From: Lutispora thermophila DSM 19022
GTDB lineage: Bacteria > Bacillota > Clostridia > Lutisporales > Lutisporaceae
NCBI RefSeq assembly: GCF_900142105.1
Contig: NZ_FQZS01000009.1
Coordinates: forward strand, 62,001 to 126,000
Direction of reading: 5' to 3'
Length of the DNA: 64,000 nucleotides
The stretch's first letter is position 1. Each line of letters begins with the position of its first letter. Both the position numbers and the translations under genes were made by a program. Below are positions 55,614 through 64,000 of this stretch, one piece after another. The notes under the pieces are model-generated. The model saw only the letters and a program-made list of their open reading frames with translations. It made no database searches and was not told the origin of the DNA.

Positions 55614-56684
55614 CTATAATCCTAGAATATCATCTATATTATCCAACAATCCTTTAACATCGTCCAAATTATAGTCTCCCATGTGAGCTATTCTGAATGT
55701 TTTCTCCTTCAAATCTCCATAGCCGTTGGATATTGCATATCCTCTCTTGGCCAATTCCTTATTTAATTGGGATACATTTATATCCCTTGTATTCTTGATA
55801 GTAGTTACAGTGTTTGACATATACTTTTCATTTGGAAAAATATCAAATTTTTCTTTTGCCCATGCTCTTACATGTTGGGCCATTTCCAAGTGCCTTTCAA
55901 ATCTGCTGTTCAAACCTTCCTCCAGAATCTTATCCAACTGATAATCCATGGCATACATTATGGATATTGCCGGTGTTGACGGGTATTGATATTCCTTCTT
56001 CTGTATATACTGATACAGCTCCAACAAATCAAAGTATACACCTCTATGTTCCACCTGCTTTGCTGCCTCCACCGCTTTTTGCGACATTGAGGCTATGGCC
56101 ATTCCCGGAGGCATGCCAAGGCATTTCTGAGTTGATGTGATGCATATGTCCACTCCCAGCTTATCTACCTCAACCATTACTCCTCCCATGGAACTTACCG
56201 TATCCAGACACCATACTACTTTCGGATATTTTTTCATAACCTCCGATATTTCATAAATTGGATTCATAACTCCCGTTGAGGTTTCATTATGAGTTAATGT
56301 GATCAAGTCGTATTTACCCGTTGCAAGAGCTTCATCCACCATTTCCGGTGTTATGGCTTCTCCCGGCTCTACTGCGAACTTATCTGCAGCTATATTGTTT
56401 GATACCGCCATCTTATACCATCTATCTCCAAAGGCTCCTACAGAAAAAACTGCTGCTCTTTTTCTTGTACAGGATCTTATGGCTCCTTCCATAAGGCCTG
56501 TGCCTGAAGATGTAGAAAGAAGAATTTGTTCCTTTGTATAGAAAACTTTTTGAAGTTTTTCACTTACTCTCATTTGAAGGTCAGATGCATCCTTAGACCT
56601 GTGTCCAATCATAGGTTTTGTCATTTGCTCCAAGACATCTAATTCCACATCAATTGGTCCTGGAATGAACAATTTTTTGTGCAT
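55614..56684 (-). CDS. Class V aminotransferase of serine synthesis (serine-pyruvate/AGAT type)
   Basis: About 357 residues of the alanine-glyoxylate/serine-pyruvate aminotransferase family. The PLP lysine is in TSTQKCLGMPPG. Located directly before serA, it probably makes phosphoserine from phosphohydroxypyruvate, replacing the classical SerC. The ATG at 56682-56684 follows AAGGAGG; the frame runs upstream into the T-box terminator but without a site. Confidence 0.9.
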   Translation of the reverse strand: MHKKLFIPGPIDVELDVLEQMTKPMIGHRSKDASDLQMRVSEKLQKVFYTKEQILLSTSSGTGLMEGAIRSCTRKRAAVFSVGAFGDRWYKMAVSNNIAADKFAVEPGEAITPEMVDEALATGKYDLITLTHNETSTGVMNPIYEISEVMKKYPKVVWCLDTVSSMGGVMVEVDKLGVDICITSTQKCLGMPPGMAIASMSQKAVEAAKQVEHRGVYFDLLELYQYIQKKEYQYPSTPAISIMYAMDYQLDKILEEGLNSRFERHLEMAQHVRAWAKEKFDIFPNEKYMSNTVTTIKNTRDINVSQLNKELAKRGYAISNGYGDLKEKTFRIAHMGDYNLDDVKGLLDNIDDILGL

Positions 56685-56705
56685 TTCTAATTCCTCCTTT
56701 AAAAA

Positions 56706-56870
56706 TTTTTTAAAAAAAAGACTTTCGCCCCCAAGGGACGAAAGTCTGGCTTCCGTGTTGCCACCCAAGTTAATCATACATGCCAATGAAGGATAGTAAC
56801 CTAAATCAGCTATAAGAAGTCCATTCTATCCTTTAGACTGGATCTTAACATCCAGAGGATAAAAAATAAT
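56706..56870 (-). promoter_or_regulatory. Second, shortened T-box leader of the serine operon
   Basis: GGGTGGCAACACGG and an AAGACTTTCGTCCC/GGGGCGAAAGTC terminator with an eight-T run are intact, but the preceding 110 bases form only a short hairpin and lack stem I landmarks (no GAGAG or GGUG). It may be a degraded or minimal T-box arranged in tandem. Confidence 0.7.
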
Positions 56871-56879
56871 GTATAATTA

Positions 56880-57062
56880 AAAAGCCTTTCATCCCCCAAA
56901 GGGACGAAAGGCTGACTTCCGCGTTACCACCCAAATTGATCTTTATGATCCTCTCTATGCAGTATAACGGCTGCTACCGTTTTGCTCATCGCAAACCCTC
57001 CAGGATGGATAGGATAAAACCTCAGACCGACTCGCACCAACCGCCGGCTCTCTTTACTAAGT
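56880..57062 (-). promoter_or_regulatory. First T-box leader of the serine operon (serine)
   Basis: AAAGAGAGCCGGCGGTTGGTG opens stem I, TATCCATCCTGGAG is very close to the serS leader specifier region (UCC), and GGGTGGTAACGCGG is the T-box. It ends in an AAAGCCTTTC/GGATGAAAGGCTT terminator. Confidence 0.9.
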
Positions 57063-57105
57063 CTTTTATCATTTTCCCTGTCATTAGTTTTACCTATTGT
57101 GCATT

Positions 57106-57134
57106 ATTATACATTGGCTTTTTTAATAACGCAA
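57106..57134 (-). promoter_or_regulatory. Promoter of the serine operon
   Basis: TTGCGT and TATAAT with a 17-base spacer on the minus strand, about 40 bases before the first T-box. Confidence 0.75.
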
Positions 57135-57238
57135 TACTTTTTTTATATTTTTACAAACTTAATGTATAGAGCTTTTAATTTATGGAAAAAATCTATTTAG
57201 AACAAAAGATAACCAACCTAATGTACAAAAGATGAAGC

Positions 57239-57269
57239 AAAAAATAGCCCTGCCCCCGGGGCTATTTTT
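57239..57269 (-). terminator. Terminator of the beta-propeller lipoprotein gene
   Basis: AAAATAGCCCCGGGGGCAGGGCTATTTTT-like stem with T-runs on both sides, directly after the stop; it can work both ways. Confidence 0.85.
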
Positions 57270-57274
57270 TATGT

Positions 57275-59071
57275 TTATCTCAATATATAGAAATTCTCTT
57301 TATCTGAGCCAAAAATCATGCCTTGATGGATTTTTAATACTGTGTCCTTAGTCCTGTCATATATAAAAGTATTATAGTAGTCTTCATACAGCTCATAGGC
57401 TATTATGCTGTTATCTTTCAAACCATATACAGAATAAGAAAGATTTCCAGTTATGACATTCTCTATATTTTTATTATTCATGTTTATTATATGTCCATCT
57501 CCATATGCCATATAGCCGTTTTCTTCATCATACTCTGTCTTCCTGATTACCATAATATTCCCTAAAATACTTGGATTAGATGCATCCTCAATAATTATAT
57601 CAGCCTTTCTATTCTTTAAATCTATGCTATATACATTTGCTTTATCACTTTTCTGGCTGTAGCCTTCAGATATGATGGTATTGTTGTCCTTCCAACTGTA
57701 TTTTAAAGGAATGACAAAACCGTCACTGCTAGTATGGTAGAATACATCTTCTACGGTTTGTATATTTTTCCCATTAAAATCTATACAGTAAATGTCCACG
57801 AGACCGCTGCCTTCGTTAGAATCCTTATATTCAGATTTAAACACGGCTATCTGGCTTCCATCTGGAGATATCTCAGCGCCTAATATATAATCCATTTGAG
57901 TTGGAGCATATTCAAAAATAACCTCTCCCGGCTTACCTTCCAATGCCTCATTCAAAGAATAATAGAGTATTTTCTTGCTGGTATAGACTATAAAGCTTTT
58001 TCCATCAGGCATCCATCTTGCTCCAAATATGATGCTTTGTATATAGTCGATACCTTTCAGGAAATGTTTCTTAACACCTGCATTATCTAACTCCAATAGT
58101 ATAGGTTTTACAGGGTAAAAATCCCCTCCATTATCTAAAAGCCTATAACCAAAAGCATATTTTCCATCAGGTGATATATCATCCAGCTCCAGTATTTCAT
58201 CCTTTATAGGCATATCTGAGACAATATTTCCATTTGCATCTACCTTAGAAACCTTCCTGGCTTTCTGAACAAGAAATCCAAATACCTTATTCATTTCAAA
58301 CTCTTTATATTCTTCCCCTGTTGTGGTTTTAGCTCCATTGAAGCTTATAGGATAGGCCTGTCCCTCATAGAGATTTTTAAAAGCTATGGTCAGATTGGCA
58401 TCATCCTTCCACTCTAATTCCAATTTTGCCATATATTCTTCAGGTACATATTTAAAACCATCTATAAAAGCTGACTCAACACTTTCCCTGTTCATGGGAT
58501 AATTAAAGGTTACCTCAAAATATTTATCCTTTTCATCCAATATATATGTATTAAAATCATAGCCAGTATCCGAATTGATAGTAGGATCATCTTTCAGCTT
58601 TATATATGCTTCAACCTGCTTCTGCCTACTTAGCAAAATGCTTATATCTTCACTTAGCTTAGCCCCATTATCATCAACAATGCCTGCCTTCAATACAATA
58701 TTGATTTCATCAGAAAGACCTTTTGTATCCTTAAATTCTACACATATTCTGGTAGTATGGATTTCATCATTGGATATGATGCTTATATCCGGTTCAGCCA
58801 TATCTGGTGATATAGTCAGATACTTCTTCACACTATCTTCATTTAAATCCAGTTTCCCATTAAACCAGAAATTCAATTGAAAAGGTTTGTCAAAAGTTCC
58901 TTTCCGATCTTTCATCAAGGATATTTCCCTATCGTCAACATCCATTGTAATTGCCAGAGGTTTTAAAGCCTTATCAGTCTGGCTGCTGGAAGTTGTTCCT
59001 CCTTCCTTTCCGCAACCTACCAAGAATATCATAGAAAAAACAAGAATAATTGCTATAATACCTTTTTTCAT
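57275..59071 (-). CDS. Lipoprotein with propeller-like repeats
   Basis: A 598-residue protein with a FLVGC lipobox. Residues about 40-270 are Ig-like folds typical of SbsA-type surface proteins. From about 290 on there are TolB/WD-type repeats (ISPDGKYAFGYRLL, WMPDGKSFIVYTS, ISPDGSQIAVFKS). It sits on the outer membrane face and probably binds a partner or ligand. Its relatives are poorly known. It is downstream of the UPF0182 gene. Confidence 0.85.
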   Translation of the reverse strand: MKKGIIAIILVFSMIFLVGCGKEGGTTSSSQTDKALKPLAITMDVDDREISLMKDRKGTFDKPFQLNFWFNGKLDLNEDSVKKYLTISPDMAEPDISIISNDEIHTTRICVEFKDTKGLSDEINIVLKAGIVDDNGAKLSEDISILLSRQKQVEAYIKLKDDPTINSDTGYDFNTYILDEKDKYFEVTFNYPMNRESVESAFIDGFKYVPEEYMAKLELEWKDDANLTIAFKNLYEGQAYPISFNGAKTTTGEEYKEFEMNKVFGFLVQKARKVSKVDANGNIVSDMPIKDEILELDDISPDGKYAFGYRLLDNGGDFYPVKPILLELDNAGVKKHFLKGIDYIQSIIFGARWMPDGKSFIVYTSKKILYYSLNEALEGKPGEVIFEYAPTQMDYILGAEISPDGSQIAVFKSEYKDSNEGSGLVDIYCIDFNGKNIQTVEDVFYHTSSDGFVIPLKYSWKDNNTIISEGYSQKSDKANVYSIDLKNRKADIIIEDASNPSILGNIMVIRKTEYDEENGYMAYGDGHIINMNNKNIENVITGNLSYSVYGLKDNSIIAYELYEDYYNTFIYDRTKDTVLKIHQGMIFGSDKENFYILR

Positions 59072-59087
59072 AATTTATTCCTCCTTT

Positions 59088-59121
59088 CAAAGAAAGGGAC
59101 CTTATATGGTCCCTTTCTTTT
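59088..59121. terminator. Hairpin between the UPF0182 and lipoprotein genes
   Basis: AAAGAAAGGGACC pairs with GGTCCCTTTCTTT. It lies just upstream of the lipoprotein ribosome binding site, so it may end the UPF0182 transcript. Confidence 0.7.
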
Positions 59122-59165
59122 GCCCAGCTCTATTTTGACGAAATACTATGATTTTTGTTTCTCAC

Positions 59166-61979
59166 CTATTGAACATTTGGAGTTGAACTATTCAAACTTT
59201 CAAGTATCGCCTTGAGTTCATTAATCTTTTCTCCATACAAAGCCCAGTTTCCTGCTCTCTGAGCCTCCTGAGCCTGATTAAATACATCATTTGCCCTCCT
59301 TATCAGTTCAGCAATGGTACCTGTTGCCACTTCTCCTCCAGTTGCCGGTGGCTGCTGGGTTCCAGGTTTTTCAGGAGTTTCCGGAACTTCTGCTTTTTCT
59401 GCCGGGAATATTCTAGCCAAAGATTTTTCCAGACTATCTTCCATAACCACTTGGTTCTTATAAAATACGATTACCTTCTTTAATTCCGGCAAAGCGCTGG
59501 CATTGCTTGCTCTCAAGTATATTGGCTCCACGTAGAGTATGGAATCCTCTACAGGTATTATGAGCATATTTCCTCTTATAACCTGAGAATTGCCTCCTGA
59601 CTGGAGCAAATTGATGGCATTTCCTATAGCCACGTCCTGACTTATTATACCCTCAATCTGCATTGGTCCTTCCACAATCTTTCCTGGCGGGAAAGTGTAC
59701 AGCTTAAGCTGACCATAGTTTTCACCGTCATTTTTAACTGCAAACCATGCAATCATGTTGTTTTTCCCTTGAGGTGTATAGGGTACCATCAATATGAATT
59801 CTTCCTTGTCAGAGTCCGGCAGCTTCATTATGAGATATGAAGACTCTACCTCCATAGTTTCTGTAGTAGTGCCGCTGACACCATAAATTTGAGTTGCTAT
59901 ATCCCATACATCGCTCTTATTGTAGAATTCCTTTGCATCTTTTATATGGTACTTGGTATAAATTTCCGCCTGTATATCAAACAGAGTCTGAGGATACCTC
60001 AGATGGGCTCGCAAATCCTCCGGCATACTGCTCAATGGCTTAAACAATGTTTTGAACACATTTGCATAGGTTTTAATTATTGGATCGCTTTCGTCAGCTA
60101 TGTAAAAGTCAGTGTTTCCGTTATAGGCATCTATAACTACCTTTACAGAGTTTCTAATATAATTGGTGGTTGAATTCTTGCTAATGGATTGAGAATAGGG
60201 ATATTTGCTGCTTAATGTATATGAGTCAATTATCCAATATAGCTTGCCCTCGCTTACCACTATATAAGGGTCTTCATCATAGGCCAAAAAAGGCGCTATC
60301 TTATTTACTCTTTCGAGTATATTTCTATTTAGCAATATTCTGCTGTCAGAACTTATATCCTGAGAAAGAAGGAAGTTCATCTTACCCTTGACCAGGGCCA
60401 ACATCAAGCGATTAGGCAGCGTAAGCCTGATACCTCCTGTACCTTCATAAGTGTTCTCCACATCTCCGCTGCTTGAAGGATAATCAAATTCCATTTCTCT
60501 GGTGTTTACAATTACATAATCCTTTGTCAATTCTCCAAAATATATCTGTGGTCTTTCTAACTTCACATCTACATCAGAAACAACAGGCATATCTCTGATA
60601 AAAAGCTTTGGCTGTCCCGAAGAAGTAACTTCATTTACGGGAGACATTGCTATACCGTATCCATGAGTATAGTTCAGGTATCTATTAATCCATGATACAG
60701 AATTTCCTGCCTCTTGCTTAGGCAAGTTTTCGCTGTGGAGCTCTCTTGCAGATATGAATACCTGCCTGTAAGTTCCGTTTATCATATATCTGTCTATATC
60801 TATATCATTAAATTGATAATAGCTTTTTAATCCTTGAATCTGATTATATATGTCCTTGGCAGGTTTGTAATCATTTACAGGAATATTCTCTATGGTTACA
60901 AAGTTATCATCTATATCTTTCCTTGTAAGGTTCTGAGCCAGACTAAACTCTTTTACCTCTACCTTGTCAAGTCCATAGGCATAGTTGGTATAATCTATAT
61001 TGTGCTGTATATACTTTTCTTCTTTTGCAGACTCATTAGGCGTAACAATAAGATTCTGCACCGATGTATATACAATGCCTGACAAAACAATGGCCGCCAC
61101 AAGAAGCAAAGGACCAAATATGGCCAACTTCGGCTTCTTTCCTTTATAGGAAATCATGAAGGAAACAGCAGTTATAATGGAAATTCCTATATAAACATAA
61201 TAAAAAGGCAAGCTCACATGTATGTCTGCATATCCAGCGCCAAAAGCCGCTCCCCTGGTGGAATACAATAATTCAAAGCTTCTGAGATAAAAACCTAAAG
61301 CGAGGAGAAGAAAGAATATTCCACCCAATACGGATAGCTGCTTCCATGCTGCTTTCAATACTTCCTTATAGGACATTGCTTTAATTCTGCGAATATTATG
61401 TCCTTCTTCCATTCCTGCATCCTGCTGTTTAGGCGTAACTAACATTATAGCATTGAATACAACAGTTATAATGGCAAACAAAACAACAATGCCTATCAAA
61501 AAGCCATATAGCTTATTTAAGAAGGGCAATGTAAATATATAAAATCCAATATCATGTCCAAAAATAGGATCCTTTAAATTAAATGGAGTCCTGTTCATAA
61601 ATATCAAAAAGTCATACCATACCTCTGATACAAAGGCAATGGACAAAATAAGAGAAATTAAGGCAGATACAATCACAAATATCTTGTTTCTTGTTCTTGC
61701 TTCCTGACTTGACAATATTGCTCCGGTTTTCTTAATTGAATGTGCATTTATTGATTTAAGAAATACATAGAATATTACGAAGCTCACAACCAAAGATGGT
61801 ATAAAGAATTTTATCTGAGTAAAGAGTTTCTTAAAAAATACCTCTCTGTATCCTAATTCTCCAAACCATTGATAATCAATGAAATACTCTGAAAATGTCG
61901 CAAAAACAGCAACAACTATAACCAATAAGACTAAAAAAATTGTAAGGCCCTTGATTTTCCAAGTTCCTTTACCTTTCAT
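59166..61979 (-). CDS. UPF0182 family membrane protein
   Basis: A 937-residue protein with about seven membrane helices in residues 1-290, then a large extracytoplasmic domain and a Pro-rich C-terminus (PETPEKPGTQQPP). Family motifs such as FGIDYQWFGELGYREVF-like and VEPIYLRASN are present. UPF0182 proteins are widespread in actinobacteria, cyanobacteria and Clostridia but their function is not established. GGAGGGAT ribosome binding site. Confidence 0.92.
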   Translation of the reverse strand: MKGKGTWKIKGLTIFLVLLVIVVAVFATFSEYFIDYQWFGELGYREVFFKKLFTQIKFFIPSLVVSFVIFYVFLKSINAHSIKKTGAILSSQEARTRNKIFVIVSALISLILSIAFVSEVWYDFLIFMNRTPFNLKDPIFGHDIGFYIFTLPFLNKLYGFLIGIVVLFAIITVVFNAIMLVTPKQQDAGMEEGHNIRRIKAMSYKEVLKAAWKQLSVLGGIFFLLLALGFYLRSFELLYSTRGAAFGAGYADIHVSLPFYYVYIGISIITAVSFMISYKGKKPKLAIFGPLLLVAAIVLSGIVYTSVQNLIVTPNESAKEEKYIQHNIDYTNYAYGLDKVEVKEFSLAQNLTRKDIDDNFVTIENIPVNDYKPAKDIYNQIQGLKSYYQFNDIDIDRYMINGTYRQVFISARELHSENLPKQEAGNSVSWINRYLNYTHGYGIAMSPVNEVTSSGQPKLFIRDMPVVSDVDVKLERPQIYFGELTKDYVIVNTREMEFDYPSSSGDVENTYEGTGGIRLTLPNRLMLALVKGKMNFLLSQDISSDSRILLNRNILERVNKIAPFLAYDEDPYIVVSEGKLYWIIDSYTLSSKYPYSQSISKNSTTNYIRNSVKVVIDAYNGNTDFYIADESDPIIKTYANVFKTLFKPLSSMPEDLRAHLRYPQTLFDIQAEIYTKYHIKDAKEFYNKSDVWDIATQIYGVSGTTTETMEVESSYLIMKLPDSDKEEFILMVPYTPQGKNNMIAWFAVKNDGENYGQLKLYTFPPGKIVEGPMQIEGIISQDVAIGNAINLLQSGGNSQVIRGNMLIIPVEDSILYVEPIYLRASNASALPELKKVIVFYKNQVVMEDSLEKSLARIFPAEKAEVPETPEKPGTQQPPATGGEVATGTIAELIRRANDVFNQAQEAQRAGNWALYGEKINELKAILESLNSSTPNVQ

Positions 61980-62062
61980 TTCTATCCCTCCAAAAAAAGA
62001 ATATGGCCCATGATAAATAAATTATACAATCATGGACCAAAATATTCAAATCCTTTTGCATT

Positions 62063-63094
62063 TTATAAGTCCAGCTTCATATCTCCAGGTCTAATATATC
62101 CTTTTTTTCTCATAAACTCAGATATGACCAGCGTGAGTATTGCAGGAAGAGCAATATGGAGTATGAAAATTTTTACCAATATCATCCCAGCACTCTCTGT
62201 ACCCGACATGGCTGCAAAAGTTCCAAATTGTCCCACAAGGCCGCTGGTTCCCATACCTGCTCCTTCCGGCACGTTTTCCATCTTAAATATTGTAGTTGAT
62301 AATGGCCCCAGTATGGCGCTGGCCAATGTTGGTGGAATCCATATGAGAGGATTTTTTATTATATTTGGCACTTGAAGCATGGATGTTCCGATGCCTTGAG
62401 CAATAAGACCGCCTATCTTGTTTTCTCTGTAGCTTGCCACCGCAAAACCTACCATCTGAGTACAACATCCTACAGTTGCCGCTCCACCAGCCAATCCGTT
62501 TAACCCCAAGGCTATAGCCAAAGCGGCACTGCTTATGGGCAAAGTCAATACCATACCCATTATGACAGAAACAAGTATGCCCATCGGTATGGGGTTCAGA
62601 ACAGTAGCAGTATTTATAATAGCCCCTAGGGCTGACATCACTGCAGCTACCACAGGTGAAACATATTTTCCTACGATTCCTCCTACAATTATTACAGTTG
62701 ACGGTACCACCACTATATCCGCCTTGGTCTTACCGGCTACCAACCTTCCTACCTCAACACCCGCAAGGGCAGCAATAAAGGCTCCCATAGGCTCTCCCAC
62801 TGTGATGCCATATTGGTTTGAGGAATTCAAAAACACCGTACCTGCTCCAATGGCACCTGTAACTGCTGAAGAGAATACTGCTAAAGCAGGGGCTTTTCTG
62901 CCATAAGCTACAGCAATTCCTATAGCCGGTCCCATAAGGAACTTTGCCACTCTTCCTAAATCAACAAGCAGCCCTATTCCAAGTATTTTTCCAATCTGGT
63001 CAAGTATGAGGCCAACAATCAAAGATGAAAAAAGACCCAATGCCATAGAACCTAAGGTGTCTATGAGATATTCTTTGAACCATTTTTTCTTCAT
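62063..63094 (-). CDS. PTS EIIC-type membrane protein (PTS_EIIC_2 family)
   Basis: A 343-residue protein with about ten membrane helices rich in Gly and Ala (GPAIGIAVAYGRKAPALAVF, GGIVGKYVSPVVAAVMSALGA). It matches the PTS_EIIC_2 group, stand-alone membrane proteins that often lack the A and B phosphorylation domains, so sugar transport is unproven. The nearest upstream gene on the same strand encodes a niacin-type repressor at 63540. An unusual tandem repeat lies between them. Confidence 0.85.
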   Translation of the reverse strand: MKKKWFKEYLIDTLGSMALGLFSSLIVGLILDQIGKILGIGLLVDLGRVAKFLMGPAIGIAVAYGRKAPALAVFSSAVTGAIGAGTVFLNSSNQYGITVGEPMGAFIAALAGVEVGRLVAGKTKADIVVVPSTVIIVGGIVGKYVSPVVAAVMSALGAIINTATVLNPIPMGILVSVIMGMVLTLPISSAALAIALGLNGLAGGAATVGCCTQMVGFAVASYRENKIGGLIAQGIGTSMLQVPNIIKNPLIWIPPTLASAILGPLSTTIFKMENVPEGAGMGTSGLVGQFGTFAAMSGTESAGMILVKIFILHIALPAILTLVISEFMRKKGYIRPGDMKLDL

Positions 63095-63164
63095 ATCTTT
63101 TCCTCCCTAACGTATTTACACCTGTCTTGTCACCTGTCAATTAAGAATATAACAGATTATCATC

Positions 63165-63420
63165 CAATATACAAGTACATAAATTCATACAAATTTCGAT
63201 AATCTTCATGTTAAAGTTTTCTTGTTGTAAAATATATTATCTTCAAAATACGCAAGTGCATAAACTTATGCAAATTCCGATAATCTGCATAATAAAAGTT
63301 TTCTTTTTGTGATAACATATTATCTTCTGATCATCTAAACGTGTAAATTTGCTCAACTTCCGATATTCTGTCTATATAATTTTTCCTTTCATGAATCAAT
63401 TATTCCTAATATTCAAGAGC
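63165..63420. repeat. Tandem repeat of about 81-83 bp, roughly three units
   Basis: TTTCGATAATC-like strings recur at 63194, 63275 and 63358 (81- and 83-base spacing), each preceded by an ACAAGTACATAAA/GCAAGTGCATAAA-type stretch. The middle unit has a TGCATAA...TTATGCA palindrome. It lies between the PTS EIIC-like gene and the niacin repressor and may hold several operator sites. Confidence 0.75.
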
Positions 63421-63454
63421 TTAAACTTTCCCAACTTCATATATTTCGTGTAAA

Positions 63455-63506
63455 AAGGCTTTTACGAAAAGTATAAACTAAAATTTATACTTTCCTAGCA
63501 TTATAA
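63455..63506 (+). repeat. Interspersed repeat fragment, copy H (second half)
   Basis: GGCTTTTACGAAAAGTATAA with TTATACTTTCCTAGCATTATAA matches the second inverted repeat of copy E; the first half is absent. Confidence 0.7.
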
Positions 63507-63539
63507 AAAATTATGCTCATGGAGGTTTTCCATGAGCAT
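63503..63539 (-). terminator. Terminator of the NiaR-type repressor gene
   Basis: ATGCTCATGG...CCATGAGCAT followed by AATTTTTTATAATG on the minus strand, adjacent to the stop codon. Confidence 0.85.
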
Positions 63540-64000
63540 TTATCTGTTATTTATCAAATATCCATGTTTTTCTAAATCACTGACAATATGATAATAGGAT
63601 GTTTCATCGGGCACTTCAATGGTATGCAGGTGCACTCCGCCGGTAAGCATTGAAAGGGGCTTAGTATCAGAATTCTCATAATGCCTCATAAAATTGTCTA
63701 TATCCAATCTTGATTCCAGCATGAGCATGGCTTTTATTTCTCCATAAAGAGAATGTTCAACTATGACATCTATAACCTTTCCGCCATTGTCAACTATTAT
63801 TTCCAATTCCTTTCTCATACCCATTTTATCATGACAGCAGGCAATGATCTTTCTCATTCTATTTTTTAAATCCTTCATAAGCAAATAACCCTGAGGAGTT
63901 GCAATTATGTTCAAACCCCTGGCTCTCAATATAGCAATATCCTGAACTATAACCTGCCTGCTTACTCCGGTTAATTTTGATAGATCTGTCCCTGTCAGGG
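63540..64000 (-). CDS. niaR: NiaR/NadR-type nicotinate repressor (5' end outside window)
   Basis: At least 153 residues continuing past the window edge. The visible part starts in a winged helix (SKLTGVSRQVIVQDIAILRA) and continues as a 3H domain with the conserved His pairs HSLYGEIKAML and HLHTIEVPDE. Such proteins repress NAD-synthesis and niacin-uptake genes in response to nicotinic acid. No NAD gene is in view. Confidence 0.9.
   Translation of the reverse strand, partial: LTGTDLSKLTGVSRQVIVQDIAILRARGLNIIATPQGYLLMKDLKNRMRKIIACCHDKMGMRKELEIIVDNGGKVIDVIVEHSLYGEIKAMLMLESRLDIDNFMRHYENSDTKPLSMLTGGVHLHTIEVPDETSYYHIVSDLEKHGYLINNR

Noticed and set aside
56684-56786. Longer start for the serine-operon aminotransferase
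   Set aside because: The extension runs through the T-box terminator; the start at 56684 has AAGGAGG and matches the family.
63165-63420. CRISPR array
   Set aside because: Units are about 81-83 bases with no separate spacer and repeat parts, and no cas gene is present.

Overview
The window is low-GC DNA from an anaerobic Firmicute, most likely a Clostridia/Tissierellia-type organism. The evidence is an [FeFe] hydrogenase, TPP, c-di-GMP and T-box riboregulators, GGAGG-type ribosome binding sites, S-layer (SLH) proteins, an NhaC antiporter and an archaeal/eukaryote-like prolyl-tRNA synthetase. I cannot name a genus. Most genes lie on the minus strand.

Layout. 1-9.8 kb: the start of a threonine-synthase-like gene, a MATE exporter, a [2Fe-2S] protein with a group-B-like [FeFe] hydrogenase, an acetyltransferase, tRNA-Arg, a macro-domain protein, an SRAP (abasic-site) protein, an MBL hydrolase and homoserine dehydrogenase. 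10-13.2 kb: thiD and tenA behind a TPP riboswitch with a second, decayed copy, then a MerR/GyrI regulator broken by one amber codon. 13.4-20.7 kb: tRNA-Arg, an ECF sigma/anti-sigma/membrane-protein operon, a DUF4097 protein, an M1 peptidase lipoprotein, a lipid kinase and a small SLH protein. 20.8-25.1 kb: an MFS transporter and a stretch of decaying lipoprotein, cheW and parA genes.

25.1-36.6 kb is the most interesting region. It holds a non-flagellar-looking chemosensory operon: a small unknown protein, a soluble receptor with two MCP signalling domains, a triple-CheW protein, CheB, CheY, an Hpt-P2-STAS protein, CheR and CheA. A c-di-GMP-I riboswitch with a terminator precedes it. Just upstream, a tyrosine recombinase gene lies between two perfect 29-bp inverted repeats, so it looks like a self-inverting DNA switch. 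Together these suggest a chemosensory system under both c-di-GMP and phase-variable control.

36.9-49.3 kb: a sugar isomerase-like protein, NhaC, two tRNA-Ser genes and a tRNA remnant, a membrane protein, a signal peptidase I gene with an internal stop, a run of small enzymes (hydrolase, acetyltransferases, MBL protein, 3-methyladenine glycosylase), and a large SLH gene whose start codon and signal region are both broken. 49.7-57.1 kb: serS, proS and a serine-synthesis operon (aminotransferase, serA, DUF1015), each preceded by T-box leaders, with one tandem T-box pair. 57.2-64 kb: a beta-propeller-like lipoprotein, a UPF0182 membrane protein, a PTS EIIC-like membrane protein, an 81-bp tandem repeat, and the C-terminal part of a NiaR-type repressor.

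Two themes cross the window. A roughly 105-110 bp palindromic interspersed repeat occurs in at least five full copies plus fragments. Many genes carry nonsense or start-codon lesions, or survive only as tails, which points to ongoing gene decay (or, less likely, consensus errors in the assembly).
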